A stretch of 64,000 bases of DNA, taken from assembly GCF_965229315.1 (NCBI RefSeq), contig NZ_CBDDJA010000002.1, positions 2,232,001-2,296,000 on the forward strand. Direction: 5' to 3'. Of this stretch, positions 46,092 to 54,183 are shown in pieces. Each line of letters begins with the position of its first letter. The stretch's first letter is position 1. The notes under the pieces are model-generated. The model saw nothing but the letters and a program-made list of their open reading frames with translations, made no database searches and was not told the origin of the DNA. Position numbers and translations under genes: made by a program. Source of the DNA: Pelomonas sp965229315 (GTDB lineage Bacteria; Pseudomonadota; Gammaproteobacteria; Burkholderiales; Burkholderiaceae_C).

Positions 46092-47075
46092 TCACGGCAC
46101 CAGCACCGCCGCACCTTCGAAGCGGCCCGCGCGCAGGTCGGCCAGCGCCTCGTTGGCCCGCTGCAGCGGATAGCGCGTGGTTCGCGTCACGAGGCCCATC
46201 TGCGGCGCCTGGCGCAGGAAGTCCAGTCCGTCCTGGCGCGTGAGGTTGGCCACCGACAGCAGCTCGCGCTCCTCCCACAGCAGGCGGTAGGGGAAGGCCG
46301 GGATGTCGCTCATGTGGATGCCGGCGCACACCACCCGGCCGCCCTTGCGCACGGCCTTCAGCGCCAGCGGCACCAGGTCGCCCACGGTCGCGAAGAGGAT
46401 GGCGGCGTCCAGCGGCTGTGGCGGCAGCTCGTCGGAGCCGCCTGCCCACTGGGCGCCCAGGCTGCGCGCGAATGCCTGCGTCGCCAAGTCCCCCGGGCGG
46501 GTGAAGGCGAACACGGCCCGGCCCTGCCAGCGCGCCACCTGCGCGAGGATGTGGGCGGCCGCGCCGAAGCCGTACAGGCCGAGCGCCTTGGCCTCGCCCG
46601 CGATGCCCAGCGCCCGCCAGCCGATCAGGCCGGCGCACAGCAAGGGCGCGAGCGATTCGTCGCTGCCGGCTTCACCCAGCGCAAACGCGAAACGCGCGTC
46701 CGCCACGGCGGCCGTCGCAAAGCCGCCGTCCCGCGTGTAGCCCGTGAACCGCGGGCGGTCGCACAGGTTCTCGCGCTGCATCCGGCAGTAGGGGCAGTCA
46801 CCGCAGGTGTGGCCCAGCCAGGGAATGCCCACCCGCTGGCCGAGCCTCAAGCCCTCGACGCCCGCCCCGACCGCATCGATGCGCCCGACGATCTCGTGGC
46901 CCGGGATGATTGGGAATTGCGGGTGCGGCAGTTCGCCGTCCACGACATGCAGGTCGGTGCGGCAGACGCCGCAGGCCGCCACCGCAACGCGGACCTCGCC
47001 CGGCCCGGGTTGCGGGTCGGGCAGCTCGGTCCACGCCAGCGGCGCGCCGAGCCGCGTCAACACCATCGCGTGCAT
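46092..47075 (-). CDS. Zinc-dependent alcohol dehydrogenase
   Basis: 327 residues of the medium-chain MDR family. The catalytic zinc ligands appear as GVCRTDLHV and GHEIVG, the structural zinc site as CGDCPYCRMQRENLC, and the cofactor loop as LYGFGAAAHILAQ. The last gene of the dehydrogenase operon, it differs from the AdhP-like gene upstream in missing the usual GIGGLG loop (here GFGAAA). Substrate may be a primary alcohol or aldehyde. Two in-frame ATGs lie at the start (47075 and 47066); the first is chosen. Confidence 0.87.
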   Translation of the reverse strand: MHAMVLTRLGAPLAWTELPDPQPGPGEVRVAVAACGVCRTDLHVVDGELPHPQFPIIPGHEIVGRIDAVGAGVEGLRLGQRVGIPWLGHTCGDCPYCRMQRENLCDRPRFTGYTRDGGFATAAVADARFAFALGEAGSDESLAPLLCAGLIGWRALGIAGEAKALGLYGFGAAAHILAQVARWQGRAVFAFTRPGDLATQAFARSLGAQWAGGSDELPPQPLDAAILFATVGDLVPLALKAVRKGGRVVCAGIHMSDIPAFPYRLLWEERELLSVANLTRQDGLDFLRQAPQMGLVTRTTRYPLQRANEALADLRAGRFEGAAVLVP

Positions 47076-47084
47076 CGCCCGCCT

Positions 47085-47270
47085 TCAGTGCGCGTCGGTG
47101 AAGCCGGACGCGACATGCGCGCCATCGCAGAACGGCTTGTTGGCCGAGGCCCCGCAGCGGCACGGTGCGACCCGGTTGCGAACCTCGTACGCGCCGCCGT
47201 CCGCGCCGACGACTTCGACACCGCCGCGCACCCACAACGGCCCGCTGACCCCCTTGGCGGTGTCCTGCAC
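47085..47270 (-). CDS. CDGSH iron-sulfur domain protein, frame uncertain at 5' end
   Basis: The frame ends APCRCGASANKPFCDGAH, the C-x-C-x2-S-x3-P-x-C-D-G-x2-H cluster signature of CDGSH (mitoNEET-like) [2Fe-2S] proteins. The only usable start in that frame is a GTG at 47270, giving 61 residues. Coding-like sequence continues upstream to about 47320 (THLEPHYEPSIGLV) in the same frame, yet the ATG that overlaps the nnr stop (47389, ATGA) is in another frame, so a one- or two-base shift near 47320-47389 is likely, or a short form is real. It lies between nnr and the last dehydrogenase in the operon. Confidence 0.5.
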   Translation of the reverse strand: MQDTAKGVSGPLWVRGGVEVVGADGGAYEVRNRVAPCRCGASANKPFCDGAHVASGFTDAH

Positions 47271-47385
47271 CAGGCCGATGGACGGCTCGTAGTGCGGCTC
47301 AAGGTGCGTCGCGACGGCGTCGTCCCTGCCCGCCTGCGCCGCCGCGCGCCGGCGGGCGCGCAGCCGCCCGCCGGGGCAGTCGCCG

Positions 47386-48915
47386 TCATGAGGAACCTTC
47401 GCGGGCGTCGGTTGACAGCGCCGCCCGGTGGCGCGACGTCGCCTCCCGGGCCAGGCGGCGGAAGACGGCGGGCAGGCGGTCCGGCAGGTCCTCGGCCAGC
47501 AGGCCCGGGCCGAAGTGGTCGGCGGCGGCACCGTGCAGCCACACGGCCGCCGCAGCCGCGCCCAGCGGCGCCATGCCCTGCGCCAGCAGGCCCAGCACCA
47601 AGCCGGCCAGCACGTCGCCCGCACCGGCGGTCGCGAGCGTCGGCGGTGCGTTGGCATTGATGAAGGCCCGGCCGTCAGGCGCGGCGATGACGGTGTCGCT
47701 GCCCTTGAGCACGACGATGGCGCCGCTGGCGCGGGCCGCCGCGCGGGCGCGGGCCAGCTTGTCGCTGCGCAGGTCCACCATGCCGTCGAACAGCCGGGCG
47801 AACTCGCCTTCGTGCGGCGTCAACACGCAGTCGCCGAGGAGGGCGCCGAACAGCGATTGCGGGTCTTCCTTGAAGGTCGAGAGCGCGTCGGCATCAAGCA
47901 CCGCCGCCCTGCCCGTCTTCAGCATGGCCAGCACGCGCGCCCGGGTGGCTGTCCCGGCGCCCGCGCCCGGGCCGATCAACAACCCGCTGTAGCGGATGTC
48001 GGCCAGCAACGCGGCGAGGTCTTCGTTACGGGATACCGGGCTGACCATCACGCTGGTCAGCGCAGCGGCATAGACCGGCAGCGCCACCTCGGGCACGGCG
48101 ACCGTGACCAGGCCCGCGCCCACCCGGGCCGCCGCCCGCGCGGCCAGACGCGCCGCGCCCGTCGTGGGCCAGCCGCCCCAGACCAGCGCGTGGCCGCGGC
48201 CGTACTTGTTGCCGTCGGCCTGCAGCACGGGCAAATCGCGGGCCCACAGCGAGGGATCGTTCTCGAACGTGTCGGGCCTGACCTGCTCGAACACGGCAGC
48301 GGGCGTGCCGATGTCGGCCACGACCACCTCGCCGCACAGGCGCCGGCCCGGCTGCAGCAGATGGCCGGGCTTTTTTCGAAAGCAGGTGACCGTCAGCACC
48401 GCCGGTGCGGCGCCCAGGTCGACGCCGGTGTCGCCCATCAGGCCGCTGGGCACGTCGACGGCGATGACCGTCAGGCGCCGCACCGCCGATTCAGCCAGCG
48501 TCTGCGCCGCCGCGCCGTCCAGCGCCCGGCTCAGGCCCGCGCCGAAGATCGCATCGACGACCAGCGCCGCCCCGTCGAGCGCGGCAGGCGTCAGGGGCTC
48601 GACCGGCCCGCGCCACAGCGCGGCGTGGTGGGCTGCGGCGCCGCGCAGCGTCTCGCGCGGCACCAGCAGCGCCACGCGCACGGGCCAGCCGGCCTCGGCC
48701 AGACGCCGCGCGGCGACGAAGCCGTCGCCGCCGTTGCTGCCCGGCCCGCACAGCACCAGCACCGGGCGCGGCGACCAGCGCGCCTGGATGGCCTGGGCCA
48801 CGGGGCGCCCTGCGTTCTCCATCAAGGCTGCGGCGCTGATGCCGGACGCGAGGGTCAGCGCATCCGCCTGCGCCATCTGCGCGGCGGTCAGCAGGGCCGT
48901 GCGGCAGTCCAGCAT
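47386..48915 (-). CDS. nnr: Bifunctional NAD(P)HX epimerase/dehydratase
   Basis: 509 residues from the ATG at 48915; a TTG at 48933 overlapping the adhP stop (TTGA) is an alternative start. The N-terminal half is the YjeF/NnrE epimerase (LVLCGPGSNGGDGFVAARRL, FGAGLSR) and the C-terminal half the NnrD dehydratase (LLIGPGAGAGTATR, LTPHEGEFARL, TAGAGDVLAGL). Together they restore hydrated NADH and NADPH. It lies inside a dehydrogenase operon, where high flux of reduced cofactor would make such repair useful. Confidence 0.92.
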   Translation of the reverse strand: MLDCRTALLTAAQMAQADALTLASGISAAALMENAGRPVAQAIQARWSPRPVLVLCGPGSNGGDGFVAARRLAEAGWPVRVALLVPRETLRGAAAHHAALWRGPVEPLTPAALDGAALVVDAIFGAGLSRALDGAAAQTLAESAVRRLTVIAVDVPSGLMGDTGVDLGAAPAVLTVTCFRKKPGHLLQPGRRLCGEVVVADIGTPAAVFEQVRPDTFENDPSLWARDLPVLQADGNKYGRGHALVWGGWPTTGAARLAARAAARVGAGLVTVAVPEVALPVYAAALTSVMVSPVSRNEDLAALLADIRYSGLLIGPGAGAGTATRARVLAMLKTGRAAVLDADALSTFKEDPQSLFGALLGDCVLTPHEGEFARLFDGMVDLRSDKLARARAAARASGAIVVLKGSDTVIAAPDGRAFINANAPPTLATAGAGDVLAGLVLGLLAQGMAPLGAAAAAVWLHGAAADHFGPGLLAEDLPDRLPAVFRRLAREATSRHRAALSTDAREGSS

Positions 48916-48929
48916 GGCCTCGACCTGGC

Positions 48930-49961
48930 TCAACGCGCGAAGTCCAGCACCACGCGCGACGGCACCTCGCCCTTGGCGAGCCGCTCGAACACGCGGTTGA
49001 TGGCCGACAGCGGCTGCAGTTCGATGTCCGCCTTGACCTTGCCGTCGGCCGCGAACGCCAGCGCCTCGGCCATGTCGCGCCGGTTGCCGACGAAGGAGCC
49101 GCGGATGGTGATGCAGTTCGCGACGACATCGAACAGCGGCGTCGGGAACTCGCCTGGCGGAATGCCCACCAGCACGCAGGTGCCGTGCTTGCGCGTCATG
49201 CCGATGCCCTGCCTGAAGGCCGGCAGCGACGGCGCCGTGATCAGCACGCCGTGCGCACCGCTACCGGTGGCCTTGACCACGGCGGCCACCGGGTCGCCGT
49301 GCCGCGCGTTGACGACGGCGTCAGCGCCCAGGCGCCGCGCGTGTTCGAGCTTGCCGTCATCGATGTCCACCGCGCAGACGTGCAGCCCCATGGCCCTGGC
49401 GTACTGCACGCCCAGGTGGCCCAGGCCGCCGATGCCCGAGATCACCACCCACTCGCCAGGCCGGGCCTGCGTCTCCTTGAGGCCCTTGTACGCCGTGATG
49501 CCGGCGCAGATCAGCGGCGCCGCATCGCGTGCAGCCAGGCCCGCCGGGATGTGCGCGACGTAGTTCGGGTCGGCGACGATGAACTCGGCAAAGCCGCCGT
49601 TCCTCGTGTAGCCGCCGAACTGCGCCTGGGCGCACACCGGCTCCTGCGCCGCCAGGCAGAACTCGCAGTGGCCGCAGGCCGAATACAACCAGGGCACGCC
49701 GACCCGGTCGCCGGCCTTCACCGCGGTGACGCCCGCCCCGAGCGCCGTGACGATGCCGATGCCCTCATGGCCCGGCGTGAACGGCAGCGCGGGCTTCAGC
49801 GGCCAGTCGCCACCCGCGGCATGCAGGTCGGTGTGGCAGACGCCGCAGGCCTCCGTCTGCACGAGGATCTGCCCCGGGCCCGGCGTGGGGATGTCGAGCT
49901 CCTTGAGCACCAGCGGCTGGCCAAACTGCTCGACCTGCGCGGCCTGCATCTTGCGCGTCAT
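48930..49961 (-). CDS. adhP: Zinc-dependent alcohol dehydrogenase AdhP-like
   Basis: 343 residues of the AdhP class of medium-chain alcohol dehydrogenases. Zinc ligands and sites: GVCHTDLHA, GHEGIG, CGHCEFCLAAQEPVC; cofactor loop GIGGLGHLGVQYARAMG. It would oxidise ethanol or reduce acetaldehyde with NAD. The ATG at 49961 overlaps the upstream SDR stop as ATGA. Confidence 0.93.
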   Translation of the reverse strand: MTRKMQAAQVEQFGQPLVLKELDIPTPGPGQILVQTEACGVCHTDLHAAGGDWPLKPALPFTPGHEGIGIVTALGAGVTAVKAGDRVGVPWLYSACGHCEFCLAAQEPVCAQAQFGGYTRNGGFAEFIVADPNYVAHIPAGLAARDAAPLICAGITAYKGLKETQARPGEWVVISGIGGLGHLGVQYARAMGLHVCAVDIDDGKLEHARRLGADAVVNARHGDPVAAVVKATGSGAHGVLITAPSLPAFRQGIGMTRKHGTCVLVGIPPGEFPTPLFDVVANCITIRGSFVGNRRDMAEALAFAADGKVKADIELQPLSAINRVFERLAKGEVPSRVVLDFAR

Positions 49962-50827
49962 GCCGCCACCTTCGGGAAGTCAGCGGCTCGGGCCACGGCC
50001 TCACCGGCCGTGAACGCGACCCGCAACTCGTCGAGCTTGGCCATCGCGCCGTCGAAGGCGTTGTTGCCCAGCAGCAGGTGGTGCGGCGGCTTGCCCGAGG
50101 CCACCGCGTTGACGATGGCCTGGGCCGCACGCACGGGGTCGCCCGGCTGCTTGCCGGAGGAATCGCGCACCTGGATGCGCACGTGGCCGGCGGTGGCCAT
50201 GTAGTCGTCGATCTGGTGCACGCTCTCGTGCGCCGAACGGCCGGCCCAGTCGGTGCGAAAGCCGCTGGGCTCCACCACCATCACCCGGATGCCCAGCGGC
50301 TGGACCTCCTGGCGCAAGGCCTCGGACAAGCCCTCGACGGCAAACTTGGTGGCGCAGTACTGGCCCAGCGCCGGCATGGCGCGCAGGCCGCCGAGCGACG
50401 CCACATTGACGATGCAGCCGCTGCGGCGCCGGCGCATGCCCGGCAGCACGGCCTGCGTCATGCGCGTCAGGCCGAACACGTTCACGTCGAACATCCGGCG
50501 CACCTCGGCTTCTTCGCCTTCCTCGATGGCGGCGAAGTAGCCGATACCGGCGTTGTTGACCAGCACGTCGATGCCGCCGAAACGTGCCTCCACGGCCTGG
50601 AGAGCCGCCGCCACCTGGCCCGGCTGCGTGACGTCGAGTTCAAGCACCAGGACGTTGTCGGTTGCGCCGAAACCCTCCAGCCTGGAAGGATCGCGGGCGG
50701 TCATCACGGTGCGGTAGCCGCGTTCGATGGCCTGCTTGGCAAGCGCCAGGCCGAAGCCGGTGGAGCAGCCGGTGATGAACCAGACAGGCGGCTGGGTGGC
50801 CACGGGGTGGCTGACTTGGGCGTTCAT
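49958..50827 (-). CDS. Short-chain dehydrogenase/reductase
   Basis: 289 residues. The Rossmann motif is ITGCSTGFGLALAK, the catalytic region is NVASLGGLRAMPALGQYCATK with Ser and the Tyr-x3-Lys pair, and NNAG is present. The classical SDR length fits; its substrate is unknown. It follows the aldehyde dehydrogenase gene by 16 bases in the operon. Confidence 0.9.
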   Translation of the reverse strand: MNAQVSHPVATQPPVWFITGCSTGFGLALAKQAIERGYRTVMTARDPSRLEGFGATDNVLVLELDVTQPGQVAAALQAVEARFGGIDVLVNNAGIGYFAAIEEGEEAEVRRMFDVNVFGLTRMTQAVLPGMRRRRSGCIVNVASLGGLRAMPALGQYCATKFAVEGLSEALRQEVQPLGIRVMVVEPSGFRTDWAGRSAHESVHQIDDYMATAGHVRIQVRDSSGKQPGDPVRAAQAIVNAVASGKPPHHLLLGNNAFDGAMAKLDELRVAFTAGEAVARAADFPKVAA

Positions 50828-50843
50828 GGGGGGCTCCTGCCAC

Positions 50844-52226
50844 TCAGACCGGCGCGGCGATGTGGCCGGTGCGGACGAGCTTCTTGTTGACGAATTCCTG
50901 GATGCCCATCGCGCCGAGTTCGCGGCCGTAGCCCGAGTGCTTGACGCCGCCGAACGGCAGCGCGGCGTCGGCCCAGTCGAGGTTGTTGACGAACATCATC
51001 CCGGTGTCGACGCGGCTGGCCACGCGCTGGCCGCGCGCGTCGTCGCGCGTCCACACCGAGCCGCCCAGGCCGAAGTCGCTGTCGTTGGCCAGGGCGATGG
51101 CCTCGTCTTCGGTCTTCACGCGGTAGAACGACGCCACCGGGCCGAAGAACTCGTCGCGATAGGCCGGGTTGCCGGGTTCGATGTCGGTGAGGATCGTGGC
51201 CTGCATGAAGACGCCCGCGCGGGCCATGCGCTGGCCGCCCATCAGCACCCGGGCGCCGCCCTTCACGGCAGCGTCCACCTGCGCGAGCAGCTGGACCAGC
51301 GCGGCCTCGGTGGACAAGGGGCCGTGCGTGGTCGCCTCCAGCATCGGGTCGCCCGGCACCAACGCGGCCAGCGCGGCCTGGAACCTGGCCAGGAACTGGT
51401 CGGCGACAGCCTCCTGCACGATGAAGCGCTTGGCGGCGCAGCAGGTCTGGCCGGCGTTGTACATGCGGCCCCACACGGCCCAGGGGATGGCGCGGTCCAG
51501 GTCGGCGTCGTCGAGCACGATGAAGGCGTCGCTGCCGCCCAGCTCCATCGTCGACTTCTTTAGGGCCTGCCCGGCGCGCGCCGCGACCTTGCGGCCCGCC
51601 GCCACGCTGCCGGTCAGCGCCACGCCTCGGATGCGCGGGTCGTCGATGACGCGGTCGGACTGTTCGTAGGAGATGCGCAGGTTGGTGTAGGCGCCGGCCG
51701 GCGCACCGGCGTCGAGCAGCAGCTTCTCGAACGCCATGGCGCATTGCGGCAGGCAGCCGGCATGCTTGACCACCAGCACGTTGCCGGCCATGAGCTGCGG
51801 GCCGGCCACGCGGGCGAGCTGGTAGTACGGGAAGTTCCAGGGCTCGACGCAGAACAGCGCGCCGGTGGGCGAGCTTTCGATGTGCGCGTGCCCATGCCTG
51901 GGGTGGAGTTCGGCGGGCGCCAGGAAGGCCTCGCCATGCTCGGCGTAGTAGGCCAGGATGTCGGCGCTGAACTGCACCTCGGCGCGCGCCTCGCTGATGC
52001 GCTTGCCCATCTCCAGCGTCGCCAGCCGGGCGAAGTCGTCCACGTGGGCGCGCAGCAGCGAGGCGGCCTTGTGCAGCACGACGGCACGCTCGGCGTGACG
52101 CTTGTGCTTCCAGGTCTGGAAACAGGTTTCGGCGGTCGCCAATGCGTGGTCGAGTTGGGCGGCGCTCATGTGCTCGAAGCTCTTGAGCAGCTTGCCGTCG
52201 TTGGGGTTGATGCTTTGGTAGGTCAT
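50844..52226 (-). CDS. Succinate-semialdehyde dehydrogenase-like aldehyde dehydrogenase
   Basis: 460 residues from the ATG at 52226, which opens YQSINPNDGKLLKSFE as in NAD-dependent Sad/YneI-type enzymes. MELGGSDAFIVLDDAD supplies the Glu region, GQTCCAAKRFIV the catalytic Cys (near residue 263), and FGPVASFYRV the C-terminal Glu-Phe. It oxidises an aldehyde to the acid with NAD(P). First gene of the operon SSADH-SDR-adhP-nnr-CDGSH-adh, controlled by a two-site island promoter. Confidence 0.88.
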   Translation of the reverse strand: MTYQSINPNDGKLLKSFEHMSAAQLDHALATAETCFQTWKHKRHAERAVVLHKAASLLRAHVDDFARLATLEMGKRISEARAEVQFSADILAYYAEHGEAFLAPAELHPRHGHAHIESSPTGALFCVEPWNFPYYQLARVAGPQLMAGNVLVVKHAGCLPQCAMAFEKLLLDAGAPAGAYTNLRISYEQSDRVIDDPRIRGVALTGSVAAGRKVAARAGQALKKSTMELGGSDAFIVLDDADLDRAIPWAVWGRMYNAGQTCCAAKRFIVQEAVADQFLARFQAALAALVPGDPMLEATTHGPLSTEAALVQLLAQVDAAVKGGARVLMGGQRMARAGVFMQATILTDIEPGNPAYRDEFFGPVASFYRVKTEDEAIALANDSDFGLGGSVWTRDDARGQRVASRVDTGMMFVNNLDWADAALPFGGVKHSGYGRELGAMGIQEFVNKKLVRTGHIAAPV

Positions 52227-52270
52227 GGCGTTGTGTCCTCGCGGTCTGTGGATCAGTCCGTCAGGGAAGG

Positions 52271-52353
52271 ATGGTTGCGCGCGGTGCGCGGCAGGTCTGT
52301 TCGATGCCGTACCTCCCGTCGCACGGCCCCGCCGCGCCGTTCGATGCCGAACC
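52271..52353 (-). promoter_or_regulatory. Island promoter with two sites: aldehyde dehydrogenase operon
   Basis: Two palindromes on the minus strand spaced exactly 40 bases centre to centre. The distal one is GGTTCG-GCAT-CGAACG (52353-52338), the proximal GGTACG-GCAT-CGAACA (52313-52298). After 21 bases from the proximal site lies AACCAT (52276-52271), about 45 bases before the ATG. The distal site has no matching -10. Confidence 0.6.
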
Positions 52354-52414
52354 ACAGACAGCGTGCCGACAACGCAAGAGACGGTCCTTGACCCAGATCA
52401 ACGGCGCGGGCCTG

Positions 52415-52457
52415 TGTTGTTCACCGCACCGACCGTGATGGGGGCTTCACCTAGTTT
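52415..52457 (+). promoter_or_regulatory. Island promoter: oleate hydratase remnant
   Basis: TGTTGT-TCAC-CGCACC (52415-52430), 21 bases, then TAGTTT (52452-52457). The left half-site has two mismatches, but spacing and -10 fit exactly. The transcript would start about 23 bases before the ATG. Confidence 0.6.
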
Positions 52458-52486
52458 GGGCACCGCGCTCACAACCGGCATACCGC

Positions 52487-52894
52487 ATGAACTCGACACG
52501 CAAGGCCTGCTTCATCGGCGGGGGCATAGGCTCGCTGGTGGGTGCCGCCTCAGAGCTGCTGCAGGAGCTGTGCGGTCATCTGCGCTTGGACCTGCAGACG
52601 GTAGCGACCGCCAACTGCATCCCCTGCCGCATGCCCTACATCACCAGCATGTTCATGCCGCGCGAGCCGGGCGACCGGCCGCCGCCGGTGCCGCCGAACA
52701 CGCAGAACTTCGCCTTCATCGGCCAGTTCGTCGAGATTGCGCTGGACATGGTCTTCACGGTGGAGTTCTCGGTGCGGGCGGCGCAGATGGCGGTGTACCA
52801 GTTGCTGGGCCTCACGCTGCCGATCCCGCCGGTGACCCGCCACGACCAGTCGCTGCACGCGCAGTTCGACGCGCTGGTCAAGACGCTGAAGTGA
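52487..52894 (+). pseudogene. Internally deleted oleate hydratase (MCRA) remnant
   Basis: An intact 135-codon frame, but only the ends of oleate hydratase. Residues 5-19 (RKACFIGGGIGSLVG) are the start of the FAD-binding Rossmann motif. The rest is the family's C-terminus: LLQELCGHLRLD, NCIPCRMPYITSMFMPRE, NFAFIGQFVEIALDMVFTVE. Full-length enzymes have about 550-650 residues, so about 450-500 residues are missing between GSLVGAA and ELLQEL in frame. It cannot hydrate oleate. Whether it makes a peptide is unknown. It keeps an island promoter. Confidence 0.85.
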
Positions 52895-52928
52895 CCCGTC
52901 CGTCAACCCCACCCGAGAGCACCCCCCC

Positions 52929-53192
52929 ATGCCGCAAAGCGCCACCGTCAACCGCCGCATCCTGCTCAACGCGAGGCCTCGCGGCGCGCCGACTGCGGCG
53001 GATTTGCGCATCGAGCGCGGCCCCGTGCCCGAACCCGGGGCCGGCCAGGTGCTGCTGCGCACGCTCTACCTGTCGCTGGACCCCTACATGCGCGGCCGCA
53101 TGAGCGATGGCCCGTCTTATGCGGCGCCGGTCGCCCTGGGCGACAAGGCCGCAACTTCGGCAAGCTCGTCATCCAGGTGGCCCACGAATGAG
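52929..53192 (+). pseudogene. Internally deleted NADP-dependent oxidoreductase (CurA-like) remnant
   Basis: The first 72 codons (VNRRILLNARPRGAP, LYLSLDPYMRGRMSD, YAAPVALGD) are the N-terminus of zinc-free MDR reductases of the CurA/YfmJ type, normally 330-345 residues. At about 53143-53150 the sequence jumps to another frame reading RNFGKLVIQVAHE and a stop at 53190-53192, which is the C-terminus of the same family. About 250 codons are lost and the frame is broken. It sits 34 bases after another internally deleted gene. Confidence 0.82.
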
Positions 53193-53232
53193 CACCTGTG
53201 CCAGGCCATGAGCGCTCTGCGCAGCGGGCTGG

Positions 53233-53838
53233 CTACGGCGGCCTGCGATCCGTGCGGAACACGCGGTCCCAGAAGACGCTGCTGACGCCGTAGTAGCCCT
53301 CTTTCGCGGGCGCAGGCGTGCGGCCCGGGGCTGCCCTGGCGACGCGCCGGTGGTGCAGGCCATGCCAGCGGCGCCGTCGCATCAGCCAGCGCCGGACTAT
53401 CCACGTCGGCTTGGCCCCCGCGCTGACCCCATGGATGGCATGGTGGGTCAGCCCGTAGGCGAGGTAGCCGTTCAACAGGCCGAAGCTCAACGCCGCCGCT
53501 GGCCAGACACCCAGCCACCAGACGGCAGGCAACAGCAGCAGCGTCGTGAAGAGGAGCGCCGTCAACAGCGTGGGCGCCGCGATCAGCGCCGTCGGGCGGC
53601 GGTGGTGCTCGGCGTGCCAGCGCTTGAACGGCGGCAGCCCGTGCAGCACGAAGCGGTGCAGCAGGTATTCCAGCAGCGTCCAGCCCAGCGCACCCGCCGC
53701 AGCCCAGCCCAGCAGTCGCACGTCCTGCGGCCCCGCCAGCAGCGCGGCCCCCAGCGCCACGGACACCGTGCCGTAGATGAAGAAATCGGCCCGGTAGGCA
53801 CCGACGCTGTGTTCGAAGGCCAGCCAGCGCATGGGCAT
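53233..53838 (-). CDS. Sterol desaturase/fatty-acid hydroxylase family protein
   Basis: 201 residues with four His boxes: HRFVLH, HAEHHRR, HHAIH and HGLHHRR, set among four membrane helices. These ligate the di-iron centre of this superfamily. The enzyme would hydroxylate or desaturate a lipid or carotenoid in the membrane. The start is chosen at MPMRWLAFEHS. An island promoter lies about 160 bases upstream. Confidence 0.86.
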   Translation of the reverse strand: MPMRWLAFEHSVGAYRADFFIYGTVSVALGAALLAGPQDVRLLGWAAAGALGWTLLEYLLHRFVLHGLPPFKRWHAEHHRRPTALIAAPTLLTALLFTTLLLLPAVWWLGVWPAAALSFGLLNGYLAYGLTHHAIHGVSAGAKPTWIVRRWLMRRRRWHGLHHRRVARAAPGRTPAPAKEGYYGVSSVFWDRVFRTDRRPP

Positions 53839-54000
53839 CGCGGGGCGGGCTCAGGCGCTGCCGTGCTGAACCTGGGCGGCCGTGCGGCGCACCGGCCGTG
53901 CTGGGAGACGGGCACGAGGCCACAGGACGTGAGGGAGACGGGGGCGCATGGGGTTTCCTGGGGATGGGGCGCGCGCTTGGACAGCGCCAGACAGACGTTC

Positions 54001-54043
54001 AGCCTGACGACCCCGCGCCGCGCTGTCCGTTCGACAGCGCACT
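54001..54043 (-). promoter_or_regulatory. Island promoter: lipid hydroxylase gene
   Basis: On the minus strand AGTGCG-CTGT-CGAACG (54043-54028), 21 bases, then CAGGCT (54006-54001). The leader would be about 156 bases. Confidence 0.58.
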
Positions 54044-54109
54044 GACGGCCAGCCCCTGTGCACCCAGGCACGGCATCGCAGACCGCCCGGCGCAAGGCAG
54101 CGCCGCGTA

Positions 54110-54152
54110 TGTTCGCTACCGAACACACAGAAGCCGGTCGACTGGCTAGAGT
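54110..54152 (+). promoter_or_regulatory. Island promoter: first Crp/Fnr gene
   Basis: TGTTCG-CTAC-CGAACA (54110-54125), a perfect palindrome, 21 bases, then TAGAGT (54147-54152), the best -10 in the set. The transcript would start about 25 bases before the ATG at 54184. Confidence 0.72.
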
Positions 54153-54183
54153 GGTCCCTTCGCCGTGCGCCACAAAGGACTTG

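Larger units (their letters stand above)
53839..54183. other. Divergent region between lipid hydroxylase and Crp/Fnr gene
   Basis: 345 bases. It contains two island promoters, one for each side (54001-54043 and 54110-54152). The rest shows no gene-like frame. Confidence 0.6.
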
